DNA from: Pontibacillus sp. HMF3514
GTDB taxonomy: Bacteria; Bacillota; Bacilli; Bacillales; BH030062
Assembly: GCF_009858175.1 (NCBI RefSeq)
Contig: NZ_CP047393.1
Span: 310,001-374,000 of the forward strand
Length of the DNA: 64,000 nucleotides
Direction of reading: 5' to 3'
Position numbers and translations under genes: made by a program. Shown one piece after another: positions 36,778-44,934 of this stretch (its first letter is position 1; every line of letters begins with the position of its first letter). Below the pieces are notes generated by a model that saw only the letters and a list, made by a program, of their open reading frames with translations, searched no databases and was not told where the DNA came from.

Positions 36778-36828
36778 ATGAAGAAAATAAAGAGGAGTGA
36801 TCTGCGATATGAAGCTATATTCTCATAA
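36778..36828 (+). CDS. Leader peptide (16 residues) overlapping the HIT gene start
   Basis: ATG at 36778 has the best ribosome binding site of the area (AAGGAGGT, 7 bases upstream) and encodes MKKIKRSDLRYEAIFS, then stops inside the HIT gene in another frame. Its own codons contain the AGAGGAG used by HIT. Translation of the leader would cover and then release the HIT start, suggesting translational coupling or control. Confidence 0.5.
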   Translation: MKKIKRSDLRYEAIFS

Positions 36829-37294
36829 ACCTGAAGGGTATGAGTGTCCATTTTGTCGTATTGTTTCAGGTATTGAAAAAGATAATAAAGGAACGAAGCA
36901 AAGAGACATCATTTATCAGAATAAATATGTAACTGCATTTATTGCTAGCAAATGGTGGCCAAACAACAAAGGGCATGTCCTTGTTGTTCCTAATGAACAT
37001 TTCGAGAATATATATGAACTTACAGCAGAAATGGCTGCTGAGATTCATCGTGCTGCTCAAATGACAGCGTTTGCAATGAAACACACATATGGGTGTGATG
37101 GAGTTTCTACTCGACAACATAATGAGCCTGCTGGTAATCAAGACGTATGGCATTATCATCTTCACGTTTACCCGAGATATGAAAACGACAACCTCTATCT
37201 AACAAAAGGATCTTATACCGAACCAGATGAACGTCCTTTCTATTCAGAAAAGTTACGTTTGGGGATAGAAGAACTTTTAGCTAACCAGGAGTGA
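36809..37294 (+). CDS. HIT-family nucleotide hydrolase/transferase
   Basis: 161-residue cytosolic protein of the histidine-triad superfamily, which hydrolyses or transfers nucleotides from dinucleoside polyphosphates or AMP-conjugates. The triad is DVWHYHLHVYPRY (H-x-H-x-H), preceded by GHVLVVPNEHFENIYEL. N-terminal ECPFCRIVSG has the common C-x-x-C pair. The start at 36809 is chosen over GTG 36797, which lies within AGAGGAG. First gene of a four-gene unit with Nudix, phosphatase and kinase genes. An upstream 16-codon frame overlaps its start. Confidence 0.9.
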   Translation: MKLYSHKPEGYECPFCRIVSGIEKDNKGTKQRDIIYQNKYVTAFIASKWWPNNKGHVLVVPNEHFENIYELTAEMAAEIHRAAQMTAFAMKHTYGCDGVSTRQHNEPAGNQDVWHYHLHVYPRYENDNLYLTKGSYTEPDERPFYSEKLRLGIEELLANQE

Positions 37295-37325
37295 TCTTAA
37301 AATTCACTATAAGGGGACGATCGTA

Positions 37326-37787
37326 ATGAACATTAGAAATTCTGCAAAAGGCATTATAATAAAAGGAAATAGGGTGTTACTTACAAAAAACAAAGATAAA
37401 GAAGGGTTTTTTTATCTTTGTCCTGGTGGTGGTCAAGAACATGGTGAAACACTACATAATGCATTAAGAAGAGAATGTATTGAAGAAGTTGGATACGATA
37501 TAAACGTAGAAGAACTCTTACACATACGAGAGTATATTGGAAAGAATCATGAATACTCGACATTTGATTATGATGTTCACCAAGTTGAATACTATTTCAC
37601 TTGTGAATTGAGGGATAATGTAAATTACAAAGAACCTATCAACCCTGATAAACATCAAATAGGGATAGAATGGGTGGATGTCACCGAATTGATGCAATAT
37701 AGGCTATATCCTAAAGAGATAAGAACACATATCGTTAAGCATTTTAATAAAGAAAAATCCCCCATTTATCTAGGAGATGTTAATTAA
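37326..37787 (+). CDS. Nudix hydrolase
   Basis: 153-residue hydrolase of nucleoside diphosphates linked to another group. The Nudix box is complete: GGGQEHGETLHNALRRECIE, then EVG (G-x5-E-x7-R-E-x-x-E-E), near residues 35-57. The N-terminus NSAKGIIIKGNRVLLTKNK is the typical first strand pair. AAGGGGACG lies upstream. It follows HIT by 31 bases and precedes a histidine phosphatase, so the operon probably handles nucleotide conjugates in several steps. Exact substrate unknown. Confidence 0.93.
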   Translation: MNIRNSAKGIIIKGNRVLLTKNKDKEGFFYLCPGGGQEHGETLHNALRRECIEEVGYDINVEELLHIREYIGKNHEYSTFDYDVHQVEYYFTCELRDNVNYKEPINPDKHQIGIEWVDVTELMQYRLYPKEIRTHIVKHFNKEKSPIYLGDVN

Positions 37788-37833
37788 CTTAATAAGCTAA
37801 GGGGCTATGGTGAGAGATGAGGGGGTTGTTGAG

Positions 37834-38436
37834 ATGGAAATATTATTGATTAGACATGGAGAATCTGAAGCTGATATTTTAAATGTTCATGAAGGTAGAG
37901 CTGATTTTTCCTTAACGGATTTAGGTAGACAACAAGTAAGTTTAATGGCTAAGAAAGTAAAATTAGAATTTCCACCAGATTTTATTTGGGCAAGTACGCT
38001 ACAAAGAGCTAGTGAGACAGGAGAACTACTTTCAGAAACAGTTAATTGCCCAGTAGAGTATGAAGAACAATTAATGGAGTTTAATAATGGAGTCCAAGCA
38101 GGACTAAGCTTTGAAGAAGCAAAAAAATATCCCAAACCCCAATATTTGCATGAACGATATAGAGAGGGGGAATCACATATTGAATTTAGAATGAGGATAG
38201 AAAGTATATTTTCAGAAATAATTTCTGTTAATAATTACAACCGAATTGCAATAGTTGCTCATGGTGGTGTTATAAATTGCATACTCCGTTCATTTTTTGG
38301 AATGGGGATATCTAAAGATTACTATTTTAAATTAGGGGACACTAGTATTAGTTTTTTAGAATTAGTAGAGCGAAATAAAATTGTTCATTTTATAAACAAT
38401 ATTTCTCACTTAGATCCCTTAAAGCAACTAAGATAA
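37834..38436 (+). CDS. Histidine phosphatase (phosphoglycerate mutase-like)
   Basis: 200-residue cytosolic phosphatase. The active-site motif ILLIRHGESEAD (RHG) is at the N-terminus. WASTLQRASETGELL gives the second arginine, EFNNG the acid, and IAIVAHGGVINCILRSF the second histidine, so the catalytic set is complete. The start at 37834 is supported by GAGGGGG upstream; the in-frame start at 37807 would add nine residues. Third gene of the HIT-Nudix unit. CobC, GpmB and broad-specificity phosphatases share this layout and cannot be told apart here. Confidence 0.92.
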   Translation: MEILLIRHGESEADILNVHEGRADFSLTDLGRQQVSLMAKKVKLEFPPDFIWASTLQRASETGELLSETVNCPVEYEEQLMEFNNGVQAGLSFEEAKKYPKPQYLHERYREGESHIEFRMRIESIFSEIISVNNYNRIAIVAHGGVINCILRSFFGMGISKDYYFKLGDTSISFLELVERNKIVHFINNISHLDPLKQLR

Positions 38437-38480
38437 TCTAATGAAGAAAGTAAATTTTAGCCGAAAATGGGAGGGGAATT

Positions 38481-39137
38481 ATGGACAAGGTAATACATGA
38501 TATAGCCAATCTGTTAACCAATAAAGAACAAAAAGTAATCATTGGGATTTCGGGTCATGGTGCTTCAGGAAAGACAACTTTTTCAAATAAACTTAAAAAG
38601 ATTTTGGGGCGAAATGATGTGAATTATATTAATACCGACCCGTATATTATCGGTTCTCACCTTAGAAAGTACACTACTATTGACTATGAATATAAAAATG
38701 AGCATCATCAATATAAAATGACGGCTTGTCATCCCTCAGCTCATAATATAAAAGCATTAGAAAGAGACATCAATATGATGAGAGATGGTTTAAATTTTTA
38801 CACAATAGGAACTGATTATATGGAGAGCACTTTAATTTCTTCACAAAACAAAATAAATATTGTAGAAGGGATGAGCGTTGCATTTATTAATCCTAATTTA
38901 TTAGATTTAAAAATTTTCTTATATACTGGTGGAGATACCGAGTTAAATAGAAGAGGTGTTAGAGATGTTTCGGAAAGAGGGACAAACATCAATTATTTAA
39001 GGCAATCTCATGAAGAGCGTAGAATTCAATATGAGTTATTTATGCACCCTTACCATCAAAATTTTGATGTTGTTTTAAAAAATTCCAACGTAAATTTTCT
39101 TATGGAAAAAGGTGATTATCTAATTAACCGGTTTTAA
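38481..39137 (+). CDS. Uridine kinase-like P-loop kinase
   Basis: 218-residue cytosolic kinase. The P-loop is IGISGHGASGKTTFSNKL (residues 21-38). YINTDPYII serves as the lid/Walker-B-like segment. LKIFLYTGGDTELNRRGVRD, with RG-V-R-D near residues 160-165, matches uridine kinase/phosphoribulokinase relatives. GGGAGGGG lies upstream. Last gene of the HIT-Nudix-phosphatase-kinase unit, ended by R copy 14. A nucleoside or sugar-like substrate is likely; true uridine specificity is not shown. Confidence 0.88.
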   Translation: MDKVIHDIANLLTNKEQKVIIGISGHGASGKTTFSNKLKKILGRNDVNYINTDPYIIGSHLRKYTTIDYEYKNEHHQYKMTACHPSAHNIKALERDINMMRDGLNFYTIGTDYMESTLISSQNKINIVEGMSVAFINPNLLDLKIFLYTGGDTELNRRGVRDVSERGTNINYLRQSHEERRIQYELFMHPYHQNFDVVLKNSNVNFLMEKGDYLINRF

Positions 39138-39216
39138 TTAGATATGGAATCAGAAGTGTTAATAGTGCTGGAAAATTGTAATAATCAATGAAATAAAGCC
39201 AAGTAACTAAATAGAG

Positions 39217-39275
39217 ATATCTCGAATTCAAGTGTTCCACATAAGGGCGCTTTCCTGGAATAATCTATAGTGCAC
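39217..39275 (+). repeat. R repeat copy 14 with short paired hairpin
   Basis: TATCTCGAATTCAAGTGTTC, then ATAAGGGCGC and TTTCCTGGAATAA. GCGCT pairs with AGTGC (one wobble). It closes the four-gene operon. Confidence 0.83.
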
Positions 39276-39334
39276 TTACTTTAAATTGAAAACAATTGAA
39301 GAAGAGTGGTAATTTTTTAATTGAGGTGTTTCAT

Positions 39335-39628
39335 TTGAGTATAGAAAAAAATGATATGATTACAATTGATGTATCTACTATTAATACAGTACAAGAGTTA
39401 CATATATTATTAAAAAAAGCCCTTGAATTTCCTGATTTCTATGGTGAGAACTGGGATGCTTTTTGGGATGCAATAACTGGACTTATTGATCTACCAATGA
39501 AGTTACAGTTTATTGGATGGTCTAATCTTGAGGATAAATTCCCTTCTGATGCCAATATATTATTAGAATGTCTTACTGAATTTAACGAAGAATTTCCCGA
39601 AGAGAAAAGGTTATTCTTATTTCACTAA
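39335..39628 (+). CDS. Barstar-family protein, orphan
   Basis: 97-residue acidic protein with the barstar core: TVQELHILLKKALEFPDFYG followed by ENWDAFWDAITG, where the WDAFWD helix is the nuclease-facing element of barstar. Barstars inhibit barnase-type ribonucleases in the cytosol. No barnase gene is next to it, so it is an orphan immunity or regulatory protein. The start is TTG at 39335 with GAGGTG 6 bases upstream; an in-frame start at 39296 is unsupported. It forms a single-gene cassette between R copies 14 and 15. Confidence 0.9.
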   Translation: MSIEKNDMITIDVSTINTVQELHILLKKALEFPDFYGENWDAFWDAITGLIDLPMKLQFIGWSNLEDKFPSDANILLECLTEFNEEFPEEKRLFLFH

Positions 39629-39658
39629 ATGCTACTAAGATGAAATATACTATTAAGA

Positions 39659-39758
39659 ATATCTCGAATTCAAGTGTTCCGTTAAAGGGCGCAAATCTAG
39701 AATAAACAGTAAATGGACAGACCGTCAAATCCCCCCCTAATGATGAAAGGGGGGAAAT
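39659..39758 (+). repeat. R repeat copy 15, right end of the array, with C/G hairpin
   Basis: TATCTCGAATTCAAGTGTTC begins within 39660-39680, then TTAAAGGGCGC and CTAGAATAAACAGTAAATGG followed by ACAGACCG. The part after GGGCGC is nearly identical to copy 1 (21380-21412). A CCCCCC/GGGGGG hairpin (39731-39754) follows. This is the last R before island integrase 2. Confidence 0.85.
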
Positions 39759-39852
39759 GTAAACAATCTCTAGAATATTGATATATATTAGTTACGGCAA
39801 AACAAAATATATACTAAGTGAGACAAGACTCATGGAATCCTGCTAAACATGC

Positions 39853-41070
39853 TTAACTTATGCTTCTCATGAGTTTTCCAAACTTGTTAGAAGCCTTTTT
39901 CTTCATTTCCTTTGTCACATGACGATATATAAGTCTGGTAGTATCGTCATCAGAGTGTCCCAAGCGTTCCATAATATCCTCTATTACAACCTCTGCTTCT
40001 GCCAGTAATGATGTGTGAGTGTGGCGCAAAGAATGCGGAGTTAGGGTGTCACTTAATCCTGATAATTTTAGTAACCGCTCCATTCGGTCTTCAACTGTTT
40101 TAGTAAAGATAGGGTAACCAGGGTGTCTTTCTAGTTTGGCAAAGACAAAGTTTTGATCGGCATACGCATCTCCTAAACGCTTTTTGGCCTTTTCCTGTGA
40201 ACATTTCAGGATTTCAAGTGCACTTATTACATCCTCTTCAACGGCAATCGTTCGTGCAGATGTAACTGTTTTAGGTGTGCCTAAAGTAAATTGAACCGTG
40301 TTATTATTTGGGTTGTAGTATGTTTTAATAATTCGAATTGTATGTTTGTCAAAGTCAATATCGTCCCATTGCAGTGCGACCAGTTCCCCTACACGCATCC
40401 CAGTGTAAGAAAGTGTGAGGAAAATAGGAAAGTCCATCTCTAACCCCTGTTTAGCAGCTGTTTTTAAGAATAAAGCGAGTTCTTCTTTTTCCATGTATTT
40501 TGGGATATCCTGTTCCTTTAATTGTTCGATGGTCTTCTTTTTCTTTTGTAAAACAACAAACTGAGTGGGGTCTTTTTTTATTAACTCCTTTTGAATAGCT
40601 TTCTTGAAAATCATTCTTCCGGTGCGATGGATACCATCTACAGTATTCGGAGCATAATGTTTTTTAAGGTCTTTTATTGCATCTTCATATTGGTCTGATT
40701 TGATATTTTTAAGTCTCAAATAAGCAAAGTAGGGCATTAACTTTTCAATTTCATGTTGTCTAACACGTATAGTGCCTGGCTTAACTTCCCGTTCTTCGCA
40801 ATATAAAGATAGCCATTCTGGTGCGAAGTCCTTGAACAATTTATTACTTTCATCAATATATGTTTCATTTTTTACTTCATAAAGGAGTTCCCTAGCGGCA
40901 GCTTCTGCTGCTGCAAGGGTGCTAAAACCACTTCTTTGTCTTTGCCTTCTCTTACCAGTCATTGGATCTGTACCAATATCAATGGTAAAAGCATATTTAG
41001 CCCCGCAAGTACATCGACTAGATTCCTTTCCACATACACAATCTCTTCTATAGAAAGATCCTTTCATCAT
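39853..41070 (-). CDS. Phage/ICE-type tyrosine integrase (island integrase 2)
   Basis: About 405 residues, a clear paralogue of the integrase at 11357-12568: same Cys-rich start (CVCGKESSRCTCGAKYAF), same domain order and shared blocks such as VKPGTIRVRQHEIEKLMPYF and TPHSLRHTHTSLLAEAE. Catalytic residues appear intact: TGMRVGELVAL, HSLRH, LGHSDD and RLIYRHV. The start at 41070 has AAAGG upstream. The small excisionase-like gene 41334-41567 lies upstream on the same strand, giving the normal xis-int order. It probably belongs to an element sharing ancestry with the left integrase. Confidence 0.93.
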   Translation of the reverse strand: MMKGSFYRRDCVCGKESSRCTCGAKYAFTIDIGTDPMTGKRRQRQRSGFSTLAAAEAAARELLYEVKNETYIDESNKLFKDFAPEWLSLYCEEREVKPGTIRVRQHEIEKLMPYFAYLRLKNIKSDQYEDAIKDLKKHYAPNTVDGIHRTGRMIFKKAIQKELIKKDPTQFVVLQKKKKTIEQLKEQDIPKYMEKEELALFLKTAAKQGLEMDFPIFLTLSYTGMRVGELVALQWDDIDFDKHTIRIIKTYYNPNNNTVQFTLGTPKTVTSARTIAVEEDVISALEILKCSQEKAKKRLGDAYADQNFVFAKLERHPGYPIFTKTVEDRMERLLKLSGLSDTLTPHSLRHTHTSLLAEAEVVIEDIMERLGHSDDDTTRLIYRHVTKEMKKKASNKFGKLMRSIS

Positions 41071-41333
41071 AAACAACCTTTCTTTTCACTTTAATTCGAT
41101 TTTTGAAGGGATTTAACCTCACTCGGACGCATGCCTATATGGGAAATAATGAATAATATGGCATAAATCTTTTTTCTTCTTGAATCAGTATCTTTCACTT
41201 CTATAACTCCCTTTCTTTAGGAAAACTTAATATTGAATTTTGGTGAATCAATTTTATGAAAAGTTAAGGTAGCGAAAATAACAAATAGTGGCTGGTTAGT
41301 TGTCCGACCTTTCTAGTTGTTACTAACCCTAGC

Positions 41334-41567
41334 CTATCTTTGTTCTGTTTTCTTCTCTTTCTGTTGTTTAATCCACTGCTTTAAATCAGCTTTTTCAACT
41401 CTTTTAGAAATTCCAATTTCAAAGTTTGGAATACCACCGTGCTCAACATGGATTTGAAATAACTCATATACCCTTCTTCTAGATATCCCTAAGTATGCGG
41501 CAATGTGCTTTGCTTGCAATGTTTCTGGCAATGATTCCCATGTTGTGAATTCTTCTGTTCTGTTCAT
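41334..41567 (-). CDS. Excisionase-like helix-turn-helix protein
   Basis: 77-residue DNA-binding protein. LPETLQAKHIAAYLGISRRR is the winged-helix motif of the MerR/excisionase type, and RVEKADLKQWIKQQKEKK is the common basic end. The start is the ATG at 41567 with AGGAGGGAAC upstream; a longer frame to 41621 would run into a structured leader. It lies upstream of integrase 2 (264 bases between) and likely sets the direction of recombination. Confidence 0.85.
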   Translation of the reverse strand: MNRTEEFTTWESLPETLQAKHIAAYLGISRRRVYELFQIHVEHGGIPNFEIGISKRVEKADLKQWIKQQKEKKTEQR

Positions 41568-41590
41568 AAGTTCCCTCCTGTAATCAACAG

Positions 41591-41704
41591 AAAAAACCCC
41601 ACAGATGTGGTAGAAAGACATACTGCGCCCAAGATAATAAGATCATAGATTTCAATCTTATTCCTTGGATTGGCAGGTTCTTCCTGATCCAATCTGTGGG
41701 GTTT
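41591..41704 (-). promoter_or_regulatory. Structured RNA leader ending in a terminator upstream of xis
   Basis: On the minus strand the outer arms AAACCCCACAGAT and ATCTGTGGGGTTT enclose two inner hairpins (arms TTGGAT/ATCCAA with inner CAGG/CCTG, and AATAAGAT/ATCTTATT), and the outer right arm ends in TTTTTT. The RNA would form a three-way junction whose closing stem is an intrinsic terminator, 24 bases before the xis start. A -10-like TATAAT lies upstream (41725-41732 on the minus strand). Class not recognised. Confidence 0.6.
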
Positions 41705-41839
41705 ATCCCATTTGATTTATATTATATTTTGTTTGAAAATTTTTGAATAACTTATGTTACATACTATAAAATGTCGAACTTCTGTTTGTCAAGAATTATT
41801 TTTGAGCGGAAAGTATATTGTCTCAATTCTATATCCATA

Positions 41840-41893
41840 AAAAAGAAATAACCCACCCTGTAATCTGGTCGATTTAGATGGGGTTATTTCTTC
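41840..41893 (-). terminator. Long hairpin in a gene-free gap
   Basis: AAGAAATAACCC and GGGTTATTTCTT form a 12-bp stem with a 28-base loop; on the minus strand TTTTTT follows. No convincing gene lies upstream on that strand (41894-42145). Confidence 0.5.
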
Positions 41894-42145
41894 TCCCGTA
41901 AAAGCCACTGCATTTATTGGGATAAGCATAACTAAATATTGAAATGAAATTAAAATAACAAGATATATGGATGTTGAATCTTCTTCTTGTTTTATGGTTA
42001 AAACCAAATAAATACTAGAAACAAAAATTAATCTATGAATCTGTTGCCTTCTAAATGTTAATTTGTGTATAATAAAATCAAAGGGGAACTAAAGTATCTC
42101 CTGTATCCAAAAATACAAAATTAAATATCTTATATAAAAAGAGGG

Positions 42146-42206
42146 AGCACCTCTATTTGACAGATACCTTATATGGTACCTGCAAATAGAGGTGCTTTTC
42201 TTTTTG
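42146..42206 (+). terminator. Terminator/attenuator hairpin before the recombinase trio
   Basis: AGCACCTCTATTTG and CAAATAGAGGTGCT are perfectly complementary; the loop has an inner GGTACC-type stem (GATACC/GGTACC). The right arm is followed by TTTTCTTTTTG, only 18 bases before the start codon, so it is placed to attenuate the operon or to shield it from outside transcription. Confidence 0.75.
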
Positions 42207-42223
42207 TAAAAAGGAGGGGGAAA

Positions 42224-43798
42224 ATGCAAAAGGTTCCAACCAGCACAGACGATAAATTGTTAAAGGAAGTTCTACAATTAAACACAAAAAAGCTCTTTAG
42301 GATTAGTGAAGATGGAAATAATTCCCTTGAAGTTGCTGGTTTCGGAAGAAAAAAACAACAAATTGACAAAGTAAAAAAACTTTTAACAAAAAAATGTATA
42401 AAAGTGGAAAGCGTTGTTAAGAATGATGGAAAAGCTAATGTAGTTGAGGAGCTGATTTCCATTCTTAACAATGTGAATATCCAATTAGATGGGGTTATTA
42501 ATAATCGGAAGGTTGAAAAGTCTAAAAATCTTGGTGAAAAAGGGGTAACAGAGTTTTTATTAACGAGATATTTATCCAATATATCTTCAAGAATTTTGCG
42601 TGACTTTTTAAAGGGATATAGGAAGATTAAGCCTGCTGCATTATACAGGTTAATAAATTCAATCATTGAATTTGAAGAAAAGCTCTCCGTTAAGTACAAC
42701 AAAGATCCTAATGACTTAACCGAGAAGCAACTAGCAGATAGTGAAATCATGAAGAGCATGGTAACAAGTGGATTCTTCGCTAGGAAATATGAGCACCTTT
42801 ATACCTTTATAGATCCAGCTAACACTATTGAAATCAATCACAAGGCAAAAACTAAAAATAAACTAGAACATGCGATAACGAATCTATACCTAAAGGATCT
42901 CCAGAGACGTAATGCATCTAAATCAAGAGTTGATAAGATGAATCAGCAAGTTAAGCATCACTTTAAATGGCTGTTAAGTTACAGGGAATTTGAAGGATAC
43001 ACGATAAATAGTATTCCTGTCTGGCTTGTAACTAGAGAGCATCTAATAGAATACAAAAACTACTTAATTAGAGAAAGTAAGGTAGGAAACACAACGATTT
43101 ATACGAGTAATCGCCGCTTTAAGGATATAAAAACGTACTATAAGCGCTTATATGAATTAGAGCTTATAAAAGAAAACATAGGAGAGCATCTACCAAACAT
43201 TAAAGCGAGTGATTATTTTTATAGAAAGTTACCTAAAGATCAAGAATTAGAAGCACTTTTTAACGCTATTACAATCTACTCTGATGATCCTGATAAAGAT
43301 CGATTATCCTATGCTTTAATGCTATTGCTTGGTTTTAGAATGTGTGAACTTCACCGGATAAATTGGGAGGATATAAACCTTTCCTTGAGGACACTTGTTG
43401 TTCATTCCAAAGGAAAAAACACTCATATCTTACCAATACCAGACGAAATTTACGATCTTTTGAAGAGTATGGAATTTTTTGAAAAAAAGGGGCCTATTTT
43501 TAGAAGACCGAATGAAAAAGAGGGTACCTTCCGTAGTAGGTTTGTGGAGAATTTTACTCTATTTAAGACTTTAGCAAACTGGAATATAGATGGCGGACCT
43601 CATATGTTAAGACACTGTTATATCACAAACCTTGCCCGGAACAATGTTAGTTTAATCGACATTAAGACTTTAGCTAGACATGATTCATTAGTAACCACTT
43701 CAAAGTATATTCATTTTTATTCAAATGAACTTAGAGAAGCCCTTGATCAGGTGAAGATTGGGGGTACTAAAACATGGCTGCTCCAAGACAGAAATTAA
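42224..43798 (+). CDS. Tyrosine recombinase, first gene of a RIT-type trio
   Basis: 524-residue recombinase, long for the family because of a roughly 230-residue N-terminal extension. Catalytic residues seen: LLGFRMCELHR (Arg), VVHSKGKNTH (Lys), GGPHMLRHCYIT (H-x-x-R), LARHDS (His) and SKYIHFY (Tyr). The start at 42224 has AAGGAGGGGG upstream; an earlier in-frame start at 42173 would lie within the attenuator. It overlaps the next recombinase by 25 bases. Three consecutive overlapping tyrosine recombinases define RIT elements, and Tn554 uses a related arrangement. Confidence 0.9.
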   Translation: MQKVPTSTDDKLLKEVLQLNTKKLFRISEDGNNSLEVAGFGRKKQQIDKVKKLLTKKCIKVESVVKNDGKANVVEELISILNNVNIQLDGVINNRKVEKSKNLGEKGVTEFLLTRYLSNISSRILRDFLKGYRKIKPAALYRLINSIIEFEEKLSVKYNKDPNDLTEKQLADSEIMKSMVTSGFFARKYEHLYTFIDPANTIEINHKAKTKNKLEHAITNLYLKDLQRRNASKSRVDKMNQQVKHHFKWLLSYREFEGYTINSIPVWLVTREHLIEYKNYLIRESKVGNTTIYTSNRRFKDIKTYYKRLYELELIKENIGEHLPNIKASDYFYRKLPKDQELEALFNAITIYSDDPDKDRLSYALMLLLGFRMCELHRINWEDINLSLRTLVVHSKGKNTHILPIPDEIYDLLKSMEFFEKKGPIFRRPNEKEGTFRSRFVENFTLFKTLANWNIDGGPHMLRHCYITNLARNNVSLIDIKTLARHDSLVTTSKYIHFYSNELREALDQVKIGGTKTWLLQDRN

Positions 43799-44934
43799 AG
43801 AACGTTGAGTTAAACGAACAATTAAATGATTTAATCGGAAAGTTTGGCACAAAACTTGTAGAAAAACAGTTAAAAGAAATGGGATTAGCAAACAAAGAGA
43901 TGGAGGCACCAAAACCAAAAGCAATTCCTACATTAGATGAAGCCGAAGATATTTTTTACAACTCTTCTACTTCATACTATATGCATAAAAGAGAAGTGAC
44001 CAGAAAGGGATATAAAAGTGAATTAAAGACTTTTAAAAATTTTTGCAAAGAAAATTTACCAAAAAAGTCAAGAACACTCATTACCGAGATATTTAAGCCG
44101 GACTTTCTTAGTGAATATATTAATCAATATAAAAATGGTGGCACTAGAGATAAAAAGATAACTTTTCTGCGAGTTTTTCTTAAATCGGTTGCACTAGATA
44201 TCTTTGATAAAAAGCAGATTAATAACCTTCTGAGAAATACGCTTAAAGTTTCGGGGAAAAATGCAGAGAATGATGTTCCAAAGGCGCTAACTCCCAAGCA
44301 GGTAGAGTTCCTTTTCGAAACTGTTAAAGAGACGACATCTGCTATAAGGAATTATACGATTTTGTGGGTGTTGATTGGATCAGGGATAAGGGTAAACGGT
44401 TTGGTGAACCTTCGAATTGAAGATGTTTGTTGGGAGGACCAAGCTATCATGGTCATTCCAAAAGGGAAAGAGACTAAAGAGAAATTTTATATGACACCAG
44501 TATCATTTGAAGTACTTACTCATTATATTGAATTTCGACATGGCAACAAAAAAAAGGAACTTTCGAAAGCGAAGTATGAAAGTATATTCATATTCTCTTC
44601 CAACACCAATAGCAGAGCTATTGCAACAAGTACAGTTCGAGAAATGATGAAGAGCTTAAAAATGAAGGGTGTCCAAGCTAATATATTTTCTGAGGACGAC
44701 ACGCTTTCACCACATATTATGCGACATACATTTGCTCTGTACGCGTTGGAATCCGGCATTGATATTTATAAGATCCAAAAACTACTAGGACATGATTCTG
44801 TTGATACAACTCAAACGTATCTACGACTATTTTCACATCAACTCAAAGAAGAGTTGAAAAAGCATAGGTATGCAAATGTAGAATTAGAGTTTATGACTAA
44901 TAAGGAGGCCTTATATGGAAAATTTAGTTCTTGA
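43774..44934 (+). CDS. Tyrosine recombinase, second gene of the trio
   Basis: 386 residues. A roughly 50-residue lead is followed by a SAM-like domain (YKSELKTFKNFCKENLPKKS). Catalytic domain has LIGSGIRVNGLVNL (Arg), VIPKGKETKE (Lys), LSPHIMRHTFALYA (H-x-x-R), LLGHDSVDTT (His) and QTYLRLF (Tyr), all present. TGGGGGT lies upstream of the ATG, inside the end of the first gene; its own end overlaps the third gene by 20 bases. Overlaps on both sides point to strict co-translation, as expected of a recombinase complex. Confidence 0.9.
   Translation: MAAPRQKLKNVELNEQLNDLIGKFGTKLVEKQLKEMGLANKEMEAPKPKAIPTLDEAEDIFYNSSTSYYMHKREVTRKGYKSELKTFKNFCKENLPKKSRTLITEIFKPDFLSEYINQYKNGGTRDKKITFLRVFLKSVALDIFDKKQINNLLRNTLKVSGKNAENDVPKALTPKQVEFLFETVKETTSAIRNYTILWVLIGSGIRVNGLVNLRIEDVCWEDQAIMVIPKGKETKEKFYMTPVSFEVLTHYIEFRHGNKKKELSKAKYESIFIFSSNTNSRAIATSTVREMMKSLKMKGVQANIFSEDDTLSPHIMRHTFALYALESGIDIYKIQKLLGHDSVDTTQTYLRLFSHQLKEELKKHRYANVELEFMTNKEALYGKFSS

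Noticed and set aside
21317-39758. R repeats as a CRISPR array
   Set aside because: Spacing is hundreds to thousands of bases with genes between, copies vary in sequence, and no cas gene is present.
21317-39758. Classical integron with IntI and attC sites
   Set aside because: The array recombinase lacks the IntI-specific extra block, no clear GTTRRRY/RYYYAAC cores were found, and cassettes carry their own promoters. Only the analogy is kept.
41789-42007. 72-codon minus-strand frame
   Set aside because: It contains a long perfect hairpin and reads like chance coding of AT-rich DNA.
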